Source: Streptomyces caatingaensis
Lineage (GTDB): Bacteria; Actinomycetota; Actinomycetes; Streptomycetales; Streptomycetaceae
Assembly (NCBI RefSeq): GCF_001187435.1
Contig: NZ_LFXA01000002.1
Location: forward strand, 744,001-808,000
DNA: 64,000 nt
Reading direction: 5' to 3'
The translations under genes were made by a program, and so were the position numbers. Below, piece by piece: positions 26,304-34,490 of the stretch; the stretch's first letter is position 1; each line of letters opens with the position of its first letter. Under the pieces are notes generated by a model. The model made no database searches and was not told the origin of the DNA. It worked only from the letters and a program-made list of their open reading frames with translations.

Positions 26304-27044
26304 CTACAGGGAGGAGAGGGAGAGACGGGTGCGGTCGGCGGAGAGGAGGGTGCGGTCGGGCACCTCGGCCCAGCGCGGATCGTCGTCGTACGGCTCGGAC
26401 GCCACGACGACGCGTTCACCGGGACCGGTGAGGTACCAGAGGGTGTCCCCCCACGCGGTGGCGGTCACCGACGCGCCGTCCGTCAGCAGCAGGTTCAGCC
26501 GGGAACCGGGCGCGGCCTCCGCCAGGGCGACCACGGCCCCGGCCAGGGCCCGTTCGGGCGCGGCACCGGCCAGCAGCCGGTGCGCCACCAGCGCCCACAC
26601 GAACGCCGCGTCGCAGCGCGCCTCCAGCCGCAGCAGCGCCCCCGGCGGCACCAGCGGAGCGAGCGGCTCCGCCGACTCCGGCCAGCCGGTCAGGGCGCCG
26701 TTGTGGCTGAACAGCCAGCGGTCCGCCGTGAACGGCGCCGCCGCGGCCTCCCCGTCGCCGCTCGGCCCGGTCGCGTCGCGCACCGCCGCCAGCAGCGCCC
26801 GGCTGCGCACCACGCGGACCAGGTCGGCGAAGGACGGGTCGGCCCACACCGGCCCGGCCCGGCGGTAGCGCGCGGGCCGCGGGTCGCCGTCCGCGTACCA
26901 GCCGATGCCGAAGCCGTCCGCGTTGACCGTGCCGTGCCGCTGCCGGCGCGGCGCCCAGGACTGGCGCACCAGCGCGTACGGCGGGTCGGCGACGGACGCG
27001 CCGAGCGGGGCGCAGGGGCCCAGCACGGCCAGGTGCCGGCACAT
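26304..27044 (-). CDS. egtC: Gamma-glutamyl-hercynylcysteine S-oxide hydrolase (amidohydrolase EgtC)
   Basis: A class-II glutamine amidotransferase-like hydrolase that removes the gamma-glutamyl group from the EgtB product. After Met removal Cys2 is the N-terminal nucleophile (MCRHLAVLG). NADGFGIGWY and FSHNGALTGW are the usual Ntn-hydrolase motifs. 246 residues. The ATG overlaps the egtB stop by one base (TGATG), and egtD begins 39 bases after its stop. Confidence 0.95.
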   Translation of the reverse strand: MCRHLAVLGPCAPLGASVADPPYALVRQSWAPRRQRHGTVNADGFGIGWYADGDPRPARYRRAGPVWADPSFADLVRVVRSRALLAAVRDATGPSGDGEAAAAPFTADRWLFSHNGALTGWPESAEPLAPLVPPGALLRLEARCDAAFVWALVAHRLLAGAAPERALAGAVVALAEAAPGSRLNLLLTDGASVTATAWGDTLWYLTGPGERVVVASEPYDDDPRWAEVPDRTLLSADRTRLSLSSL

Positions 27045-28384
27045 CAGCGCGGCTCCGCGTCGCGGGCCGTGCGGAAGCCGGCGAAGATCTGCCGGCGCAC
27101 CGGCAGGTCCCAGTTGCGGAAGGTGCCCCGGCAGGCGACCGGGTCCACCCCGAACGAGCCGCCGCGCAGCACCTTGTAGGAGGTGCCGAAGAACACCTCG
27201 GAGTACTCGCGGTAGGGGAAGGCGCGGAAGCCGGGGTACGGCAGGAAGTCGCTCGCCGTCCACTCCCACACGTCACCGGCCAGCTGCCGTACGCCCAGCG
27301 GCGAGGCGCCGCGCGGGTACGAGCCGACGGGCGCCGGACGCAGGTGCCGCTGGCCGAGGTTGGCGTGGTGCGGAGCGGGGTCCTCGTCGCCCCACGGGTG
27401 GCGCCGGGAGCGGCCGGAGGCGGGGTCGTGCCGGGCGGCCTTCTCCCACTCGGCCTCCGTCGGCAGCCGCCGCCCCGCCCAGGCGGCGTACGCGGCCGCC
27501 TCGTACCAGCTCACGTGCAGGACCGGCTCGTCGGGCGGCACGGGCTCCACGACGCCGAAGCGGCGCCGCACCCACTGCGTGCCCTCCCGCCGCCAGAACA
27601 GCGGCGCGGTCAGGCCGTGGCGGCGCACCTGCTCCCAGCCCGCCGGGTGCCACCAGCGCGGCTCGTCGTAGCCGCCGTCCTCCACGAAGTGCCGGTAGGC
27701 GCGGTTGCTCACCGGCAGGGTGTCGAGGAAGAAGGCGGGGACGTCGCGCACGTGGGCGGGCCGCTCGTTGTCCAGCGCCCACGGCTCGGTGCTGGTGCCC
27801 ATGGTGAACGGGCCGCCCTCGACCAGCACTTCGCGCGGCAGGGCGGCGGCGTCCGGCGGGGCGGGCGGCGGGTCGGGGGCGGTCAGCGCCACCGGGCCCG
27901 TCCGCAGCTGATGGGTGATCAGCATCGTCTCGTCGTGCTGCTGTTCGTGCTGGGCGACCATCCCGAAGGCGAAGCTCGCCGCCAGCAGCGGCCCGCCGCC
28001 CTCCACCGGGGCGCTCTCCAGTACGTCCAGCACCCGCCCCCGCACGTCCGCCACGTAGCCGCGCGCCTGCTCGGGCGGCAGCAGCGGCAGCGCGCGGCGC
28101 GCGGCGCGCGGATGCTCGAACGCGTCGTACAGCGTGTCGAGTTCGGGCCGCAGCGCGGCCCGGCCGCCCACCGCGCGCCACAGCCACAGCTCCTCCTGGT
28201 TGCCGATGTGCGCCAGGTCCCACACCAGCGGCGACATCAACGGCGAGTGCTGGGCGGTCAGTTCCGCGTCCGGCACACAGCCCGTGAGCGCCGCGGTGCG
28301 CTCACGGGCCGCGAGCAGGGCCTCCGCGGCGCGCCGTCGCAGCGCGCCGGGATCCGTGCCGTACTCCTCCGCCCAGCCGGTCAC
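27044..28384 (-). CDS. egtB: Hercynine oxygenase (ergothioneine sulfoxide synthase)
   Basis: A non-heme iron enzyme that joins hercynine and gamma-glutamylcysteine by oxidative C-S bond formation. An N-terminal DinB-like domain gives the three iron ligands: His in DLAHIGNQEE and the HX3HXE motif in AQHEQQHDETM. A C-terminal formylglycine-generating-enzyme-like domain follows (VEGGPFTMGTS, RLPTEAEWEKAAR, VWEWTASDF, RGGSF). 446 residues. GTG start overlaps the egtA stop by 4 bases. Confidence 0.96.
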   Translation of the reverse strand: MTGWAEEYGTDPGALRRRAAEALLAARERTAALTGCVPDAELTAQHSPLMSPLVWDLAHIGNQEELWLWRAVGGRAALRPELDTLYDAFEHPRAARRALPLLPPEQARGYVADVRGRVLDVLESAPVEGGGPLLAASFAFGMVAQHEQQHDETMLITHQLRTGPVALTAPDPPPAPPDAAALPREVLVEGGPFTMGTSTEPWALDNERPAHVRDVPAFFLDTLPVSNRAYRHFVEDGGYDEPRWWHPAGWEQVRRHGLTAPLFWRREGTQWVRRRFGVVEPVPPDEPVLHVSWYEAAAYAAWAGRRLPTEAEWEKAARHDPASGRSRRHPWGDEDPAPHHANLGQRHLRPAPVGSYPRGASPLGVRQLAGDVWEWTASDFLPYPGFRAFPYREYSEVFFGTSYKVLRGGSFGVDPVACRGTFRNWDLPVRRQIFAGFRTARDAEPR

Positions 28385-29676
28385 GAGCGGACCCCCGAGC
28401 CCACGGGCCGCTCGGCGACGAGGTCCAGCAGGTCGTCGGCGGGACAGCGGCCCCGCGCCACGTAGCGCGCGGTGAACCCGTCCACCGCCGCCAGGATCCG
28501 CGGCGAGGCCCCCAGCCGGGGCAGGGCCTCCCGGGCCGCCGCGAAGCACGCGACGGCCGCCGCGTGCAGCTCGGGATCCGCCAGCCCGTACCGCGCCGCC
28601 CGGCGCCACAGCGCGTTGCGCGGCGTCGGCTCGCCGCCCGTCGTGTCCGCCAGCGCCTTGACCGTGCGGTACGCGGTCTCCGCCGCCGTCGGGTCGTCGA
28701 ACAGCGCCACCGTCACCGCCAGCGGCACCATCCAGCCGTCGTCGCCGGGCTGCGCGTCGATCATGCGCAGCTCCAGGTGGCCGCGCGGCCGGATCGGCGG
28801 GAACAGCGTGGTCAGGTGGTAGAGCACGTCGCCCACCGTGGCCGGCCGCGGCTCGCCGGTGCGCAGCCACTCCCGCAGCGGCAGCCCCCGCCGGGGCTCC
28901 CACGGGCCTTCCTCGCGCCGGACGAACATCACCTCCGCGTCCAGCGCGTACTCCGTCCACGCGGCGCGCGGCTCCAGGTCCTCGGCGGGGGCGAGGGTGC
29001 GGCCGGGGTCCATGCGCGCGTACGTGGCCTGGCGCGTGGAGCGCCAGCCGGTCGGACGCCCCCTGTGCAGGGGCGAGTTGGCGAACGCGGCGTTGAGCAC
29101 CGCGCCCAGCAGGTGTGCCAGCCGCCACCGGCGGCCGAAGCCGAGCGGACCGGGCTCCTCGTGCCCGGCGTCGAGGCAGACCTGGACGGAGGCCGTGCGG
29201 CACATGATGGTGCTCCCGGCCTCGTTCCAGGAGTTGTAGAAGACCTCCATCGCGTCGTACCGGCGGGTGACGACCACGCGGCCGGGATGGGTCCACGGCT
29301 CCTTGCCGTAGCCGGAGAGGAAGAGCCCGATGTCCCGCAACTCCGCGCGTGCGAGGGCGAGATCGGCGGCCACCTCCTCCACGCAGGCGGTGAGGGAGCC
29401 GGCGGGCCGCGAGCTGAACTCGATCTGTCCGCCGGGCTCGACGGTGACCGGTGAACGCAGCGGAAGTTTCCGCAGCCGGCCGGCGGCCGAGGCCAGCCGG
29501 GCCGGTTCGACGGGCCGGGTCGGGTCGTTCAGGTCGTGGACGAGCCACTCCAGTTCGACCCCGAGCCGCCGGGGCGGTCCCGTCTTGAAGCAGATGCCCC
29601 GCACCAGGGCCTCGGCCTCGTCGACATTGACCGTCCGGGTGGAGCCCTCGCCGTAAGCAATGCTCTCGTCGCTCAC
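28381..29676 (-). CDS. egtA: Glutamate-cysteine ligase for ergothioneine synthesis
   Basis: A GCS2-family (PF04107) ligase making gamma-glutamylcysteine, the thiol donor for EgtB. VELEWLVHDL, EPGGQIEFSSRP and RTASVQVCLDAGHEE hold the ATP/glutamate-binding residues; GHLELRMIDAQP is the late family motif. 431 residues. GTG 29676 has AGGAGG 9 bases upstream; an open in-frame extension to 29736 lacks one. First gene of egtABCD; mycothiol synthesis does not use this step, which fits a dedicated role. Confidence 0.95.
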   Translation of the reverse strand: MSDESIAYGEGSTRTVNVDEAEALVRGICFKTGPPRRLGVELEWLVHDLNDPTRPVEPARLASAAGRLRKLPLRSPVTVEPGGQIEFSSRPAGSLTACVEEVAADLALARAELRDIGLFLSGYGKEPWTHPGRVVVTRRYDAMEVFYNSWNEAGSTIMCRTASVQVCLDAGHEEPGPLGFGRRWRLAHLLGAVLNAAFANSPLHRGRPTGWRSTRQATYARMDPGRTLAPAEDLEPRAAWTEYALDAEVMFVRREEGPWEPRRGLPLREWLRTGEPRPATVGDVLYHLTTLFPPIRPRGHLELRMIDAQPGDDGWMVPLAVTVALFDDPTAAETAYRTVKALADTTGGEPTPRNALWRRAARYGLADPELHAAAVACFAAAREALPRLGASPRILAAVDGFTARYVARGRCPADDLLDLVAERPVGSGVRS

Positions 29677-29773
29677 TCCGGGTGCCCTCCTGTCGGTAAG
29701 CCCCCTTGGGCTGTACCCCCAAACGGACGGCACCACTCGCCGTCACCCCCGACGGCCGCCCCTTGACGGGGCC

Positions 29774-29804
29774 TTGACGCGGCGGGCCCGGCCCGGCGTA
29801 CGGT
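29774..29804 (+). promoter_or_regulatory. Promoter of the second P450 gene
   Basis: TTGACG at 29774-29779 and TACGGT at 29799-29804, 19 bases apart, end 6 bases before the GTG start, so the transcript is probably leaderless. A second TTGACG lies at 29763-29768. Confidence 0.5.
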
Positions 29805-29810
29805 CCGCTG

Positions 29811-31109
29811 GTGAACTCCCGCCAGGTCACCGCCGTGTTCGACCCCGCGGCCCATGCCCGGGGCGTGCCCCACGACCTCTACCGCGAGCTGCGCGAGCGC
29901 GCCCCGGTGTGCCGCGTTCCCGAACCACCGGTCGGCGACTGGCCCGCCGGGCCCGGCTATTGGGCCGTCTTCCGGCACGCCGACGTCAAGCACGTGCTGC
30001 GCACCCCCGACGTCTTCTCCTCCCACCTGGGCGCCACCCAGCTGCGCGACCCCGACAGCCCCGAGGACCTGGAGTTCGTCCGGGCGATGATGCTCAACCA
30101 GGACCCGCCCGCCCACGCGCGGCTGCGCCGCATCGTCGCCGCCGCGTTCACCCCGCGCGCCGTCCGCGAGCTGGAGGACGTCATCGAGGCGCGGGCCCGC
30201 TCCCTGGTCGCCGCCGTCGCCCCCCGCGGGCGGGCCGACTTCGTACCGCTCGCCGCCGACCTGCCCGTACGGACCCTCGCCCACCTCCTGGGCGTCCCCG
30301 AGGAGGACCGCGGGCTGCTGGCGGACTGGGCGGACCGGGTCATCGGCTACCAGGACCCCCGGCGCGCGCACGCCGACGCCGTCGACCCCGCCGCGCTCAG
30401 CCCCCTCGGCCGCGCCGCGCACGTCCTGCGCCCCGGACCGCTCGCCCGGCCCGACGGCGCCCCGCTCAACCCCCGCTCCCGCGCCGCCCTCCCCGACATG
30501 TTCGCCTACGCCCACGGCCTCGCCGAACGCCCCCGCGAGGGCAGCGTCATGGCCCGGATGCGCCGGGCGGGCCTGACCGGCGACGAGTTCGAGACGATGT
30601 TCTTCCTCTTCGCGGTGGCCGGGAACGAGACCTTGCGCAACGCCGTCCCCGGTGCGCTGCTCACCCTCCTCGACCACCCGGACCAGCTCGCCCTGCTGCG
30701 CGGGCACCGGGGCCTCATGGCCCCGGCCGTCGAGGAGGCGCTGCGGTACTGGCCGCCGGTGCTGCACTTCCGGCGCACCGCCACCCGGGACACCGAGCTC
30801 GCGGGCGTGCGCGTGCGGCGCGGCGAGAAGGTCGTCGTCCACCACGCCTCCGCCAACCGCGACGAGCGCGTCTTCCCCGACCCCGACCGCTTCGACATCA
30901 CCCGCCGCCCCAACGACCACGTCAGCTTCGGCTTCGGGCCGCACTTCTGCCTGGGCGCCCACCTCGCGCGCGTCCAGCTGCGCGCCCTGCTGCGGGCGGC
31001 CCTCGACCTGCTGCCCGGCCTGGAGCGCGCCGGCGAGGCCGTCCGGCTCACCTCCAACTTCCAGAACGGCCTGGTGCACCTGCCCGTCAGATGGCGAACA
31101 GGGACGTGA
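29811..31109 (+). CDS. Cytochrome P450
   Basis: A complete bacterial P450 of 432 residues. I helix FAVAGNETLRN (AGxET intact), K helix EEALRYWPP, meander ANRDERVFPDPDRFD and heme loop FGFGPHFCLGAHLA. AGNETxRN is characteristic of the CYP124/125/142 group of lipid and sterol hydroxylases, though I cannot assign the subfamily. A loop near 190-215 is somewhat longer than usual. Read alone and divergent from egtA. Its last 23 bases overlap the end of the converging DUF4239 gene. No ferredoxin gene is adjacent. Confidence 0.95.
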   Translation: MNSRQVTAVFDPAAHARGVPHDLYRELRERAPVCRVPEPPVGDWPAGPGYWAVFRHADVKHVLRTPDVFSSHLGATQLRDPDSPEDLEFVRAMMLNQDPPAHARLRRIVAAAFTPRAVRELEDVIEARARSLVAAVAPRGRADFVPLAADLPVRTLAHLLGVPEEDRGLLADWADRVIGYQDPRRAHADAVDPAALSPLGRAAHVLRPGPLARPDGAPLNPRSRAALPDMFAYAHGLAERPREGSVMARMRRAGLTGDEFETMFFLFAVAGNETLRNAVPGALLTLLDHPDQLALLRGHRGLMAPAVEEALRYWPPVLHFRRTATRDTELAGVRVRRGEKVVVHHASANRDERVFPDPDRFDITRRPNDHVSFGFGPHFCLGAHLARVQLRALLRAALDLLPGLERAGEAVRLTSNFQNGLVHLPVRWRTGT

Positions 31110-31842
31110 ACGCGTCCGTGGTGTCCGAAGGGGCGCGTCCGAAGGGGGAGTTGAAGTCCCAGATGAGGAAGAGCAGGAAGGCGATCAGCGCGGTGTAGAC
31201 GCCGGCGAGGAGCAGCTCCCGCGAGGTCCGCCGGATCTGCAGGGTGAAGATCAGGCCGACCGCGACCAGCGCTCCGCCGATCAGCCCGAACCACACCACC
31301 CCCGGCATGGTGTCGCCCGCGCTCAGCGCCCGGGCGTTGCGCGCCGCGTCCGCCGCCCCGACCTGGTCCAGCAGCGGCTGGTAGGACTGGCTCTCGTGGT
31401 CGTCGCGCGGCCGGTACGCCGTGACGTCGGCCCGCACCCGGTCGAGCAGGGCGGCGCCCCGCCCGGTGACCTCCCCGGTGTCGAGCATCCCGGGCCACTC
31501 CTCGTGCACCACGTACCGCACGTACGCGTCCACGTCCTGGCGGACCCGGTCCCGGACGGGCGGCGCGAACACCTGCACCCGCTCGGCGACTTCGTGCAGC
31601 GCCTGGGCCTCGGCCTGGACGGTGGCCTGCGCGGCGTTGCGCGCCTCCCAGACCCCGGCGATCGCCAGGCCCAGCACGATGGCGTAGACCACGCCGATCA
31701 TCATCGTCATGTACTCGATCACGTCGGGGATCCCCGACCGGTCCCGGTCCACGCTGCGTCCGCGCTCCTTGAGGAGTGCGACGGAGAGCACGACGGCCGT
31801 CGTCACGGCGATCGTGAGGACCAGGACCAGCCAGTCCGACAT
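31087..31842 (-). CDS. DUF4239 (bestrophin-like) membrane protein
   Basis: 251 residues. Two N-terminal membrane segments (3-24 and 45-67), a cytosolic or periplasmic helical middle (about 70-175, EAQALHEVAERV) and two C-terminal segments (184-205, 213-232). This is the DUF4239 layout, also called bestrophin-like. No enzymatic motif. CGGAGA lies 6 bases before ATG. Its 3' end overlaps the P450 gene on the opposite strand by 23 bases. Function unknown. Confidence 0.82.
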   Translation of the reverse strand: MSDWLVLVLTIAVTTAVVLSVALLKERGRSVDRDRSGIPDVIEYMTMMIGVVYAIVLGLAIAGVWEARNAAQATVQAEAQALHEVAERVQVFAPPVRDRVRQDVDAYVRYVVHEEWPGMLDTGEVTGRGAALLDRVRADVTAYRPRDDHESQSYQPLLDQVGAADAARNARALSAGDTMPGVVWFGLIGGALVAVGLIFTLQIRRTSRELLLAGVYTALIAFLLFLIWDFNSPFGRAPSDTTDAFTSLFAI

Positions 31843-31903
31843 GGGCGTCTCCGGGGAGCGAGTGCGGCGGGGTGCGTCCGGATCCTGCATCCCCCGCCGC
31901 CCG

Positions 31904-31943
31904 CTCACCCCGATGGCCGCATGAATTCCCCCGATGGGGTGAG
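31904..31943 (-). terminator. Hairpin between the AidB-like and DUF4239 genes
   Basis: An 8-bp perfect stem (CTCACCCC at 31904-31911, GGGGTGAG at 31936-31943) around 24 bases, 25 bases beyond the stop of the AidB-like gene. It may end that transcript. Confidence 0.4.
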
Positions 31944-31967
31944 GTGTTCGAGGGCGCCCCGCACGGG

Positions 31968-33611
31968 CTACCCGGCGTCCTTCGCCCGGGCCCGCTCCAG
32001 GACCGCCCCCAGGTCCGTACCGGCGGGCAGCGTGCCGAACGCCTGCCCCCAGTCCCCGCCCAGCCGCGACGCGCAGAACGCGTCGGCCACCGCCGGGGGC
32101 GCGTGCCGGACGAGCAGCGCCCCCTGGAGGACGAGCGTCAGCCGCTCGGCGAGCCGGCGGGCCACCACCTGGTCCCGCCGGGCGTCCCCGAGCGAGCCCA
32201 GCAGCTCCCGCAGCCCGGCCGCCGCCGCGTCCAGCCGGGCGTCCGCCCCCGCGGCCAGTGCGACCTCCGCCTCGTAGGCGTCCAGCGCGGCCGGCTCCCG
32301 CGCCAGCGCCCGCAGCACGTCGAGGGCCGCCACGTTGCCGGAGCCCTCCCAGATCGACAGCAGCGGCGCCTCCCGGTACAGCCGCGGCATGCCCGACTCC
32401 TCCACGTAGCCGTTGCCGCCCAGGCACTCCAGCGCCTCCGCCGCGTGCGCGCTGCCGCGCTTGCACACCCAGTACTTGCCGGCCGCCAGCGCCAGCCGGC
32501 GCAGCGCCCCCTCCGCGGCGTCCCCGGCCTCCGCCCGGTCCAGCGCGGCCGCCAGCCGCATCGCCAGCACGGTCGCGGCCTCCGACTCGACGGCCAGGTC
32601 CGCCAGGACGTTGCGCATCAGCGGCTGGTCGACCAGCTCGGCGCCGAAGGCCCGGCGGTGCTCCGCGTGGTGCAGCGCCTCCCGCAGCCCGGCCCGCATC
32701 CCGGCGGCCGCGCCGATCACGCAGTCCAGCCGGGTCATGTTGACCATCTCGACGATCGTGCGCACGCCGCGCCCCGGCTCGCCCACCCGCCAGGCCACGG
32801 CCCGCTCGTACTCGACCTCCGCCGAGGCGTTGGAGCGGTTGCCCAGCTTGTCCTTGAGGCGCATGAGCCGCATCGCGTTGCGCGAGCCGTCCGGCAGGAC
32901 GCGCGGCATCAGGAAGCAGGTCGGGCCCTCCTCGGTGCGGGCCAGCACCAGGAACACGTCGCTCATCGGCGCCGAGGTGAACCACTTGTGCCCGGTGATC
33001 ACATAGGTGCCCTCGCCGGCCGGGACGGCCGTGGTGGTGTTGGCGCGGACGTCCGAGCCGCCCTGCTTCTCGGTCATCGACATGCCCGCGATCAGCCCGC
33101 GCTTGCCCAGCGGCGGCCGCGGGCCGTAGTCGTAGACGGGGGAGGCCAGCAGCGGCTCGTAGGCGGCCGCCAGCTCCGGCTCGGCGCGCAGCGCCGGGAC
33201 GGCCGCGTTGGTCATCGAGACCGGACAGCCGTGGCCCGCCTCGGCCTGGGCCCACACGTAGAACTTGGCCGCGCGCACCAGGTGGGCGCCGGGGCGCGCC
33301 TGGACCCAGGGCGCGGCGTGCTGGCCGCTCTCCACGGCGGCGGTCATCAGGCGGTGCCAGGCGGGGTGGTGGTCGACCTCGTCGACGCGGTGGCCGTAGC
33401 GGTCGTGGGTGCGCAGCACCGGCGGGTACGCCTCGGCCTGGCGCGCCCACTCCCGCACCTCCTCCGAGCCCGCCCGGGCGCCGAGGGCGCGGACCGCCTC
33501 CTCGCCCCAGGCGCCGCCGTCCCTGCGCAGGGCCTCCAGCAGCGCGGGGTCGTCGGCGGTGGTGAAGCCGGTCAGGGGAGGGGGCTGGTTGAAGACCTCG
33601 TGCGTGCTCAC
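31968..33611 (-). CDS. AidB-like acyl-CoA dehydrogenase
   Basis: A 547-residue flavoprotein of the AidB branch of acyl-CoA dehydrogenases. N-terminal FNQPPPLTG is AidB-typical; then SMTEKQGGSDVRANTT (FAD-binding strand), HKWFTSAPMSDVFLVLA, RHRRAFG-like EHRRAFGAELVDQPLM and ECLGGNGYVEESGMPRLYREAPLLSIWEGSGN, where the usual catalytic Glu region is found. AidB in E. coli is linked to alkylation damage; actinobacterial relatives may be true dehydrogenases. GTG start with GGAGG 6 bases upstream. Divergent from the response regulator gene. Confidence 0.93.
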   Translation of the reverse strand: MSTHEVFNQPPPLTGFTTADDPALLEALRRDGGAWGEEAVRALGARAGSEEVREWARQAEAYPPVLRTHDRYGHRVDEVDHHPAWHRLMTAAVESGQHAAPWVQARPGAHLVRAAKFYVWAQAEAGHGCPVSMTNAAVPALRAEPELAAAYEPLLASPVYDYGPRPPLGKRGLIAGMSMTEKQGGSDVRANTTTAVPAGEGTYVITGHKWFTSAPMSDVFLVLARTEEGPTCFLMPRVLPDGSRNAMRLMRLKDKLGNRSNASAEVEYERAVAWRVGEPGRGVRTIVEMVNMTRLDCVIGAAAGMRAGLREALHHAEHRRAFGAELVDQPLMRNVLADLAVESEAATVLAMRLAAALDRAEAGDAAEGALRRLALAAGKYWVCKRGSAHAAEALECLGGNGYVEESGMPRLYREAPLLSIWEGSGNVAALDVLRALAREPAALDAYEAEVALAAGADARLDAAAAGLRELLGSLGDARRDQVVARRLAERLTLVLQGALLVRHAPPAVADAFCASRLGGDWGQAFGTLPAGTDLGAVLERARAKDAG

Positions 33612-33791
33612 GGCGACCTCCGGGTCGTGCGGTCCTTGAAGGCGTACGGACAACCGAGGCCCATTATCCGGGCCGGTGCCGCCCCGGCCGGTGCGGAAGG
33701 GGAGGAAGGGGAATATGAGCAATCGGTGACAGTTCCCGGCTGCGGTCCTCTCGCGGCGCATTCGTGTGCTAACCCGACCGATACTGTCCGT

Positions 33792-34490
33792 ATGTCTCGC
33801 GTGCTTCTGATCGAAGACGACCGCGCCGTCAGGGAAGGCGTCAGCCTCACCCTGCGCCGCCGCGGCCACGAGGTCGAGGCCGCGGCGACCGGCGAGGCCG
33901 GGCTCGCCGCCCTCGGCGCCTTCCGCCCCGACCTCGTCCTCCTCGACCTGATGCTTCCCGACGTCAGCGGCTTCGAGGTCTGCCGGCGCATCCGCGCCAC
34001 CCAGCAACTGCCGATCATCATGCTCACCGCCCGCGGCGACGACATCGACGTCGTCCTCGGCCTGGAGGCCGGCGCCGACGACTACATCGTCAAGCCCGCC
34101 CGCGGCGAGGTCCTGGAGGCCCGCATACGCGCGGTCCTGCGCCGGGCCGCCCCCGACGGCGGCGGCCCCGACCCCGAGCGGCCCGCCCCCGTCGAGACCC
34201 ACGGCGACCTGGTCATCGACCGCGCCGGACTGCTCGTCTCCAAGCACGGCCGGGACCTCGCCCTCGCCCCCTCCGAGATGAAGCTGCTGCTCCACCTGTC
34301 CGCCACCCCCGGCCGGGTCTACAGCCGCCAGCAGCTCCTGGAGCACGTCTGGGAGCACAGCTACCACGGCGACGCCCGGCTCGTGGACGCCTGCGTGATG
34401 CGCCTGCGCACCAAGGTCGAGGACTCCACGCGCTCGCCCCGCTACATCCAGACCGTGCGCGGCTTCGGCTACCGGTTCGGCCCGCTGTGA
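33792..34490 (+). CDS. OmpR-family response regulator, AfsQ1-like
   Basis: 232 residues. Receiver domain: Asp9/Asp10, phosphoacceptor Asp52 (LLDLMLPD), Thr79 and Lys101 (VKPARG). C-terminal winged helix (about 135-232) with SRQQLLEHVWEHSYHGDARLVD and the closing VRGFGYRFGPL. The RR-kinase-lipoprotein order equals afsQ1-afsQ2-lipoprotein of Streptomyces, but no sigma gene lies next to it, so this may be a paralogue (CseB is the other relative). TACTGT 7 bases before ATG 33792 suggests a leaderless message. Confidence 0.93.
   Translation: MSRVLLIEDDRAVREGVSLTLRRRGHEVEAAATGEAGLAALGAFRPDLVLLDLMLPDVSGFEVCRRIRATQQLPIIMLTARGDDIDVVLGLEAGADDYIVKPARGEVLEARIRAVLRRAAPDGGGPDPERPAPVETHGDLVIDRAGLLVSKHGRDLALAPSEMKLLLHLSATPGRVYSRQQLLEHVWEHSYHGDARLVDACVMRLRTKVEDSTRSPRYIQTVRGFGYRFGPL

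Noticed and set aside
1..31109. Two P450s, methyltransferases and an ABM protein as a natural-product gene cluster.
   Set aside because: They are scattered on both strands among housekeeping and transport genes, with no core synthase.
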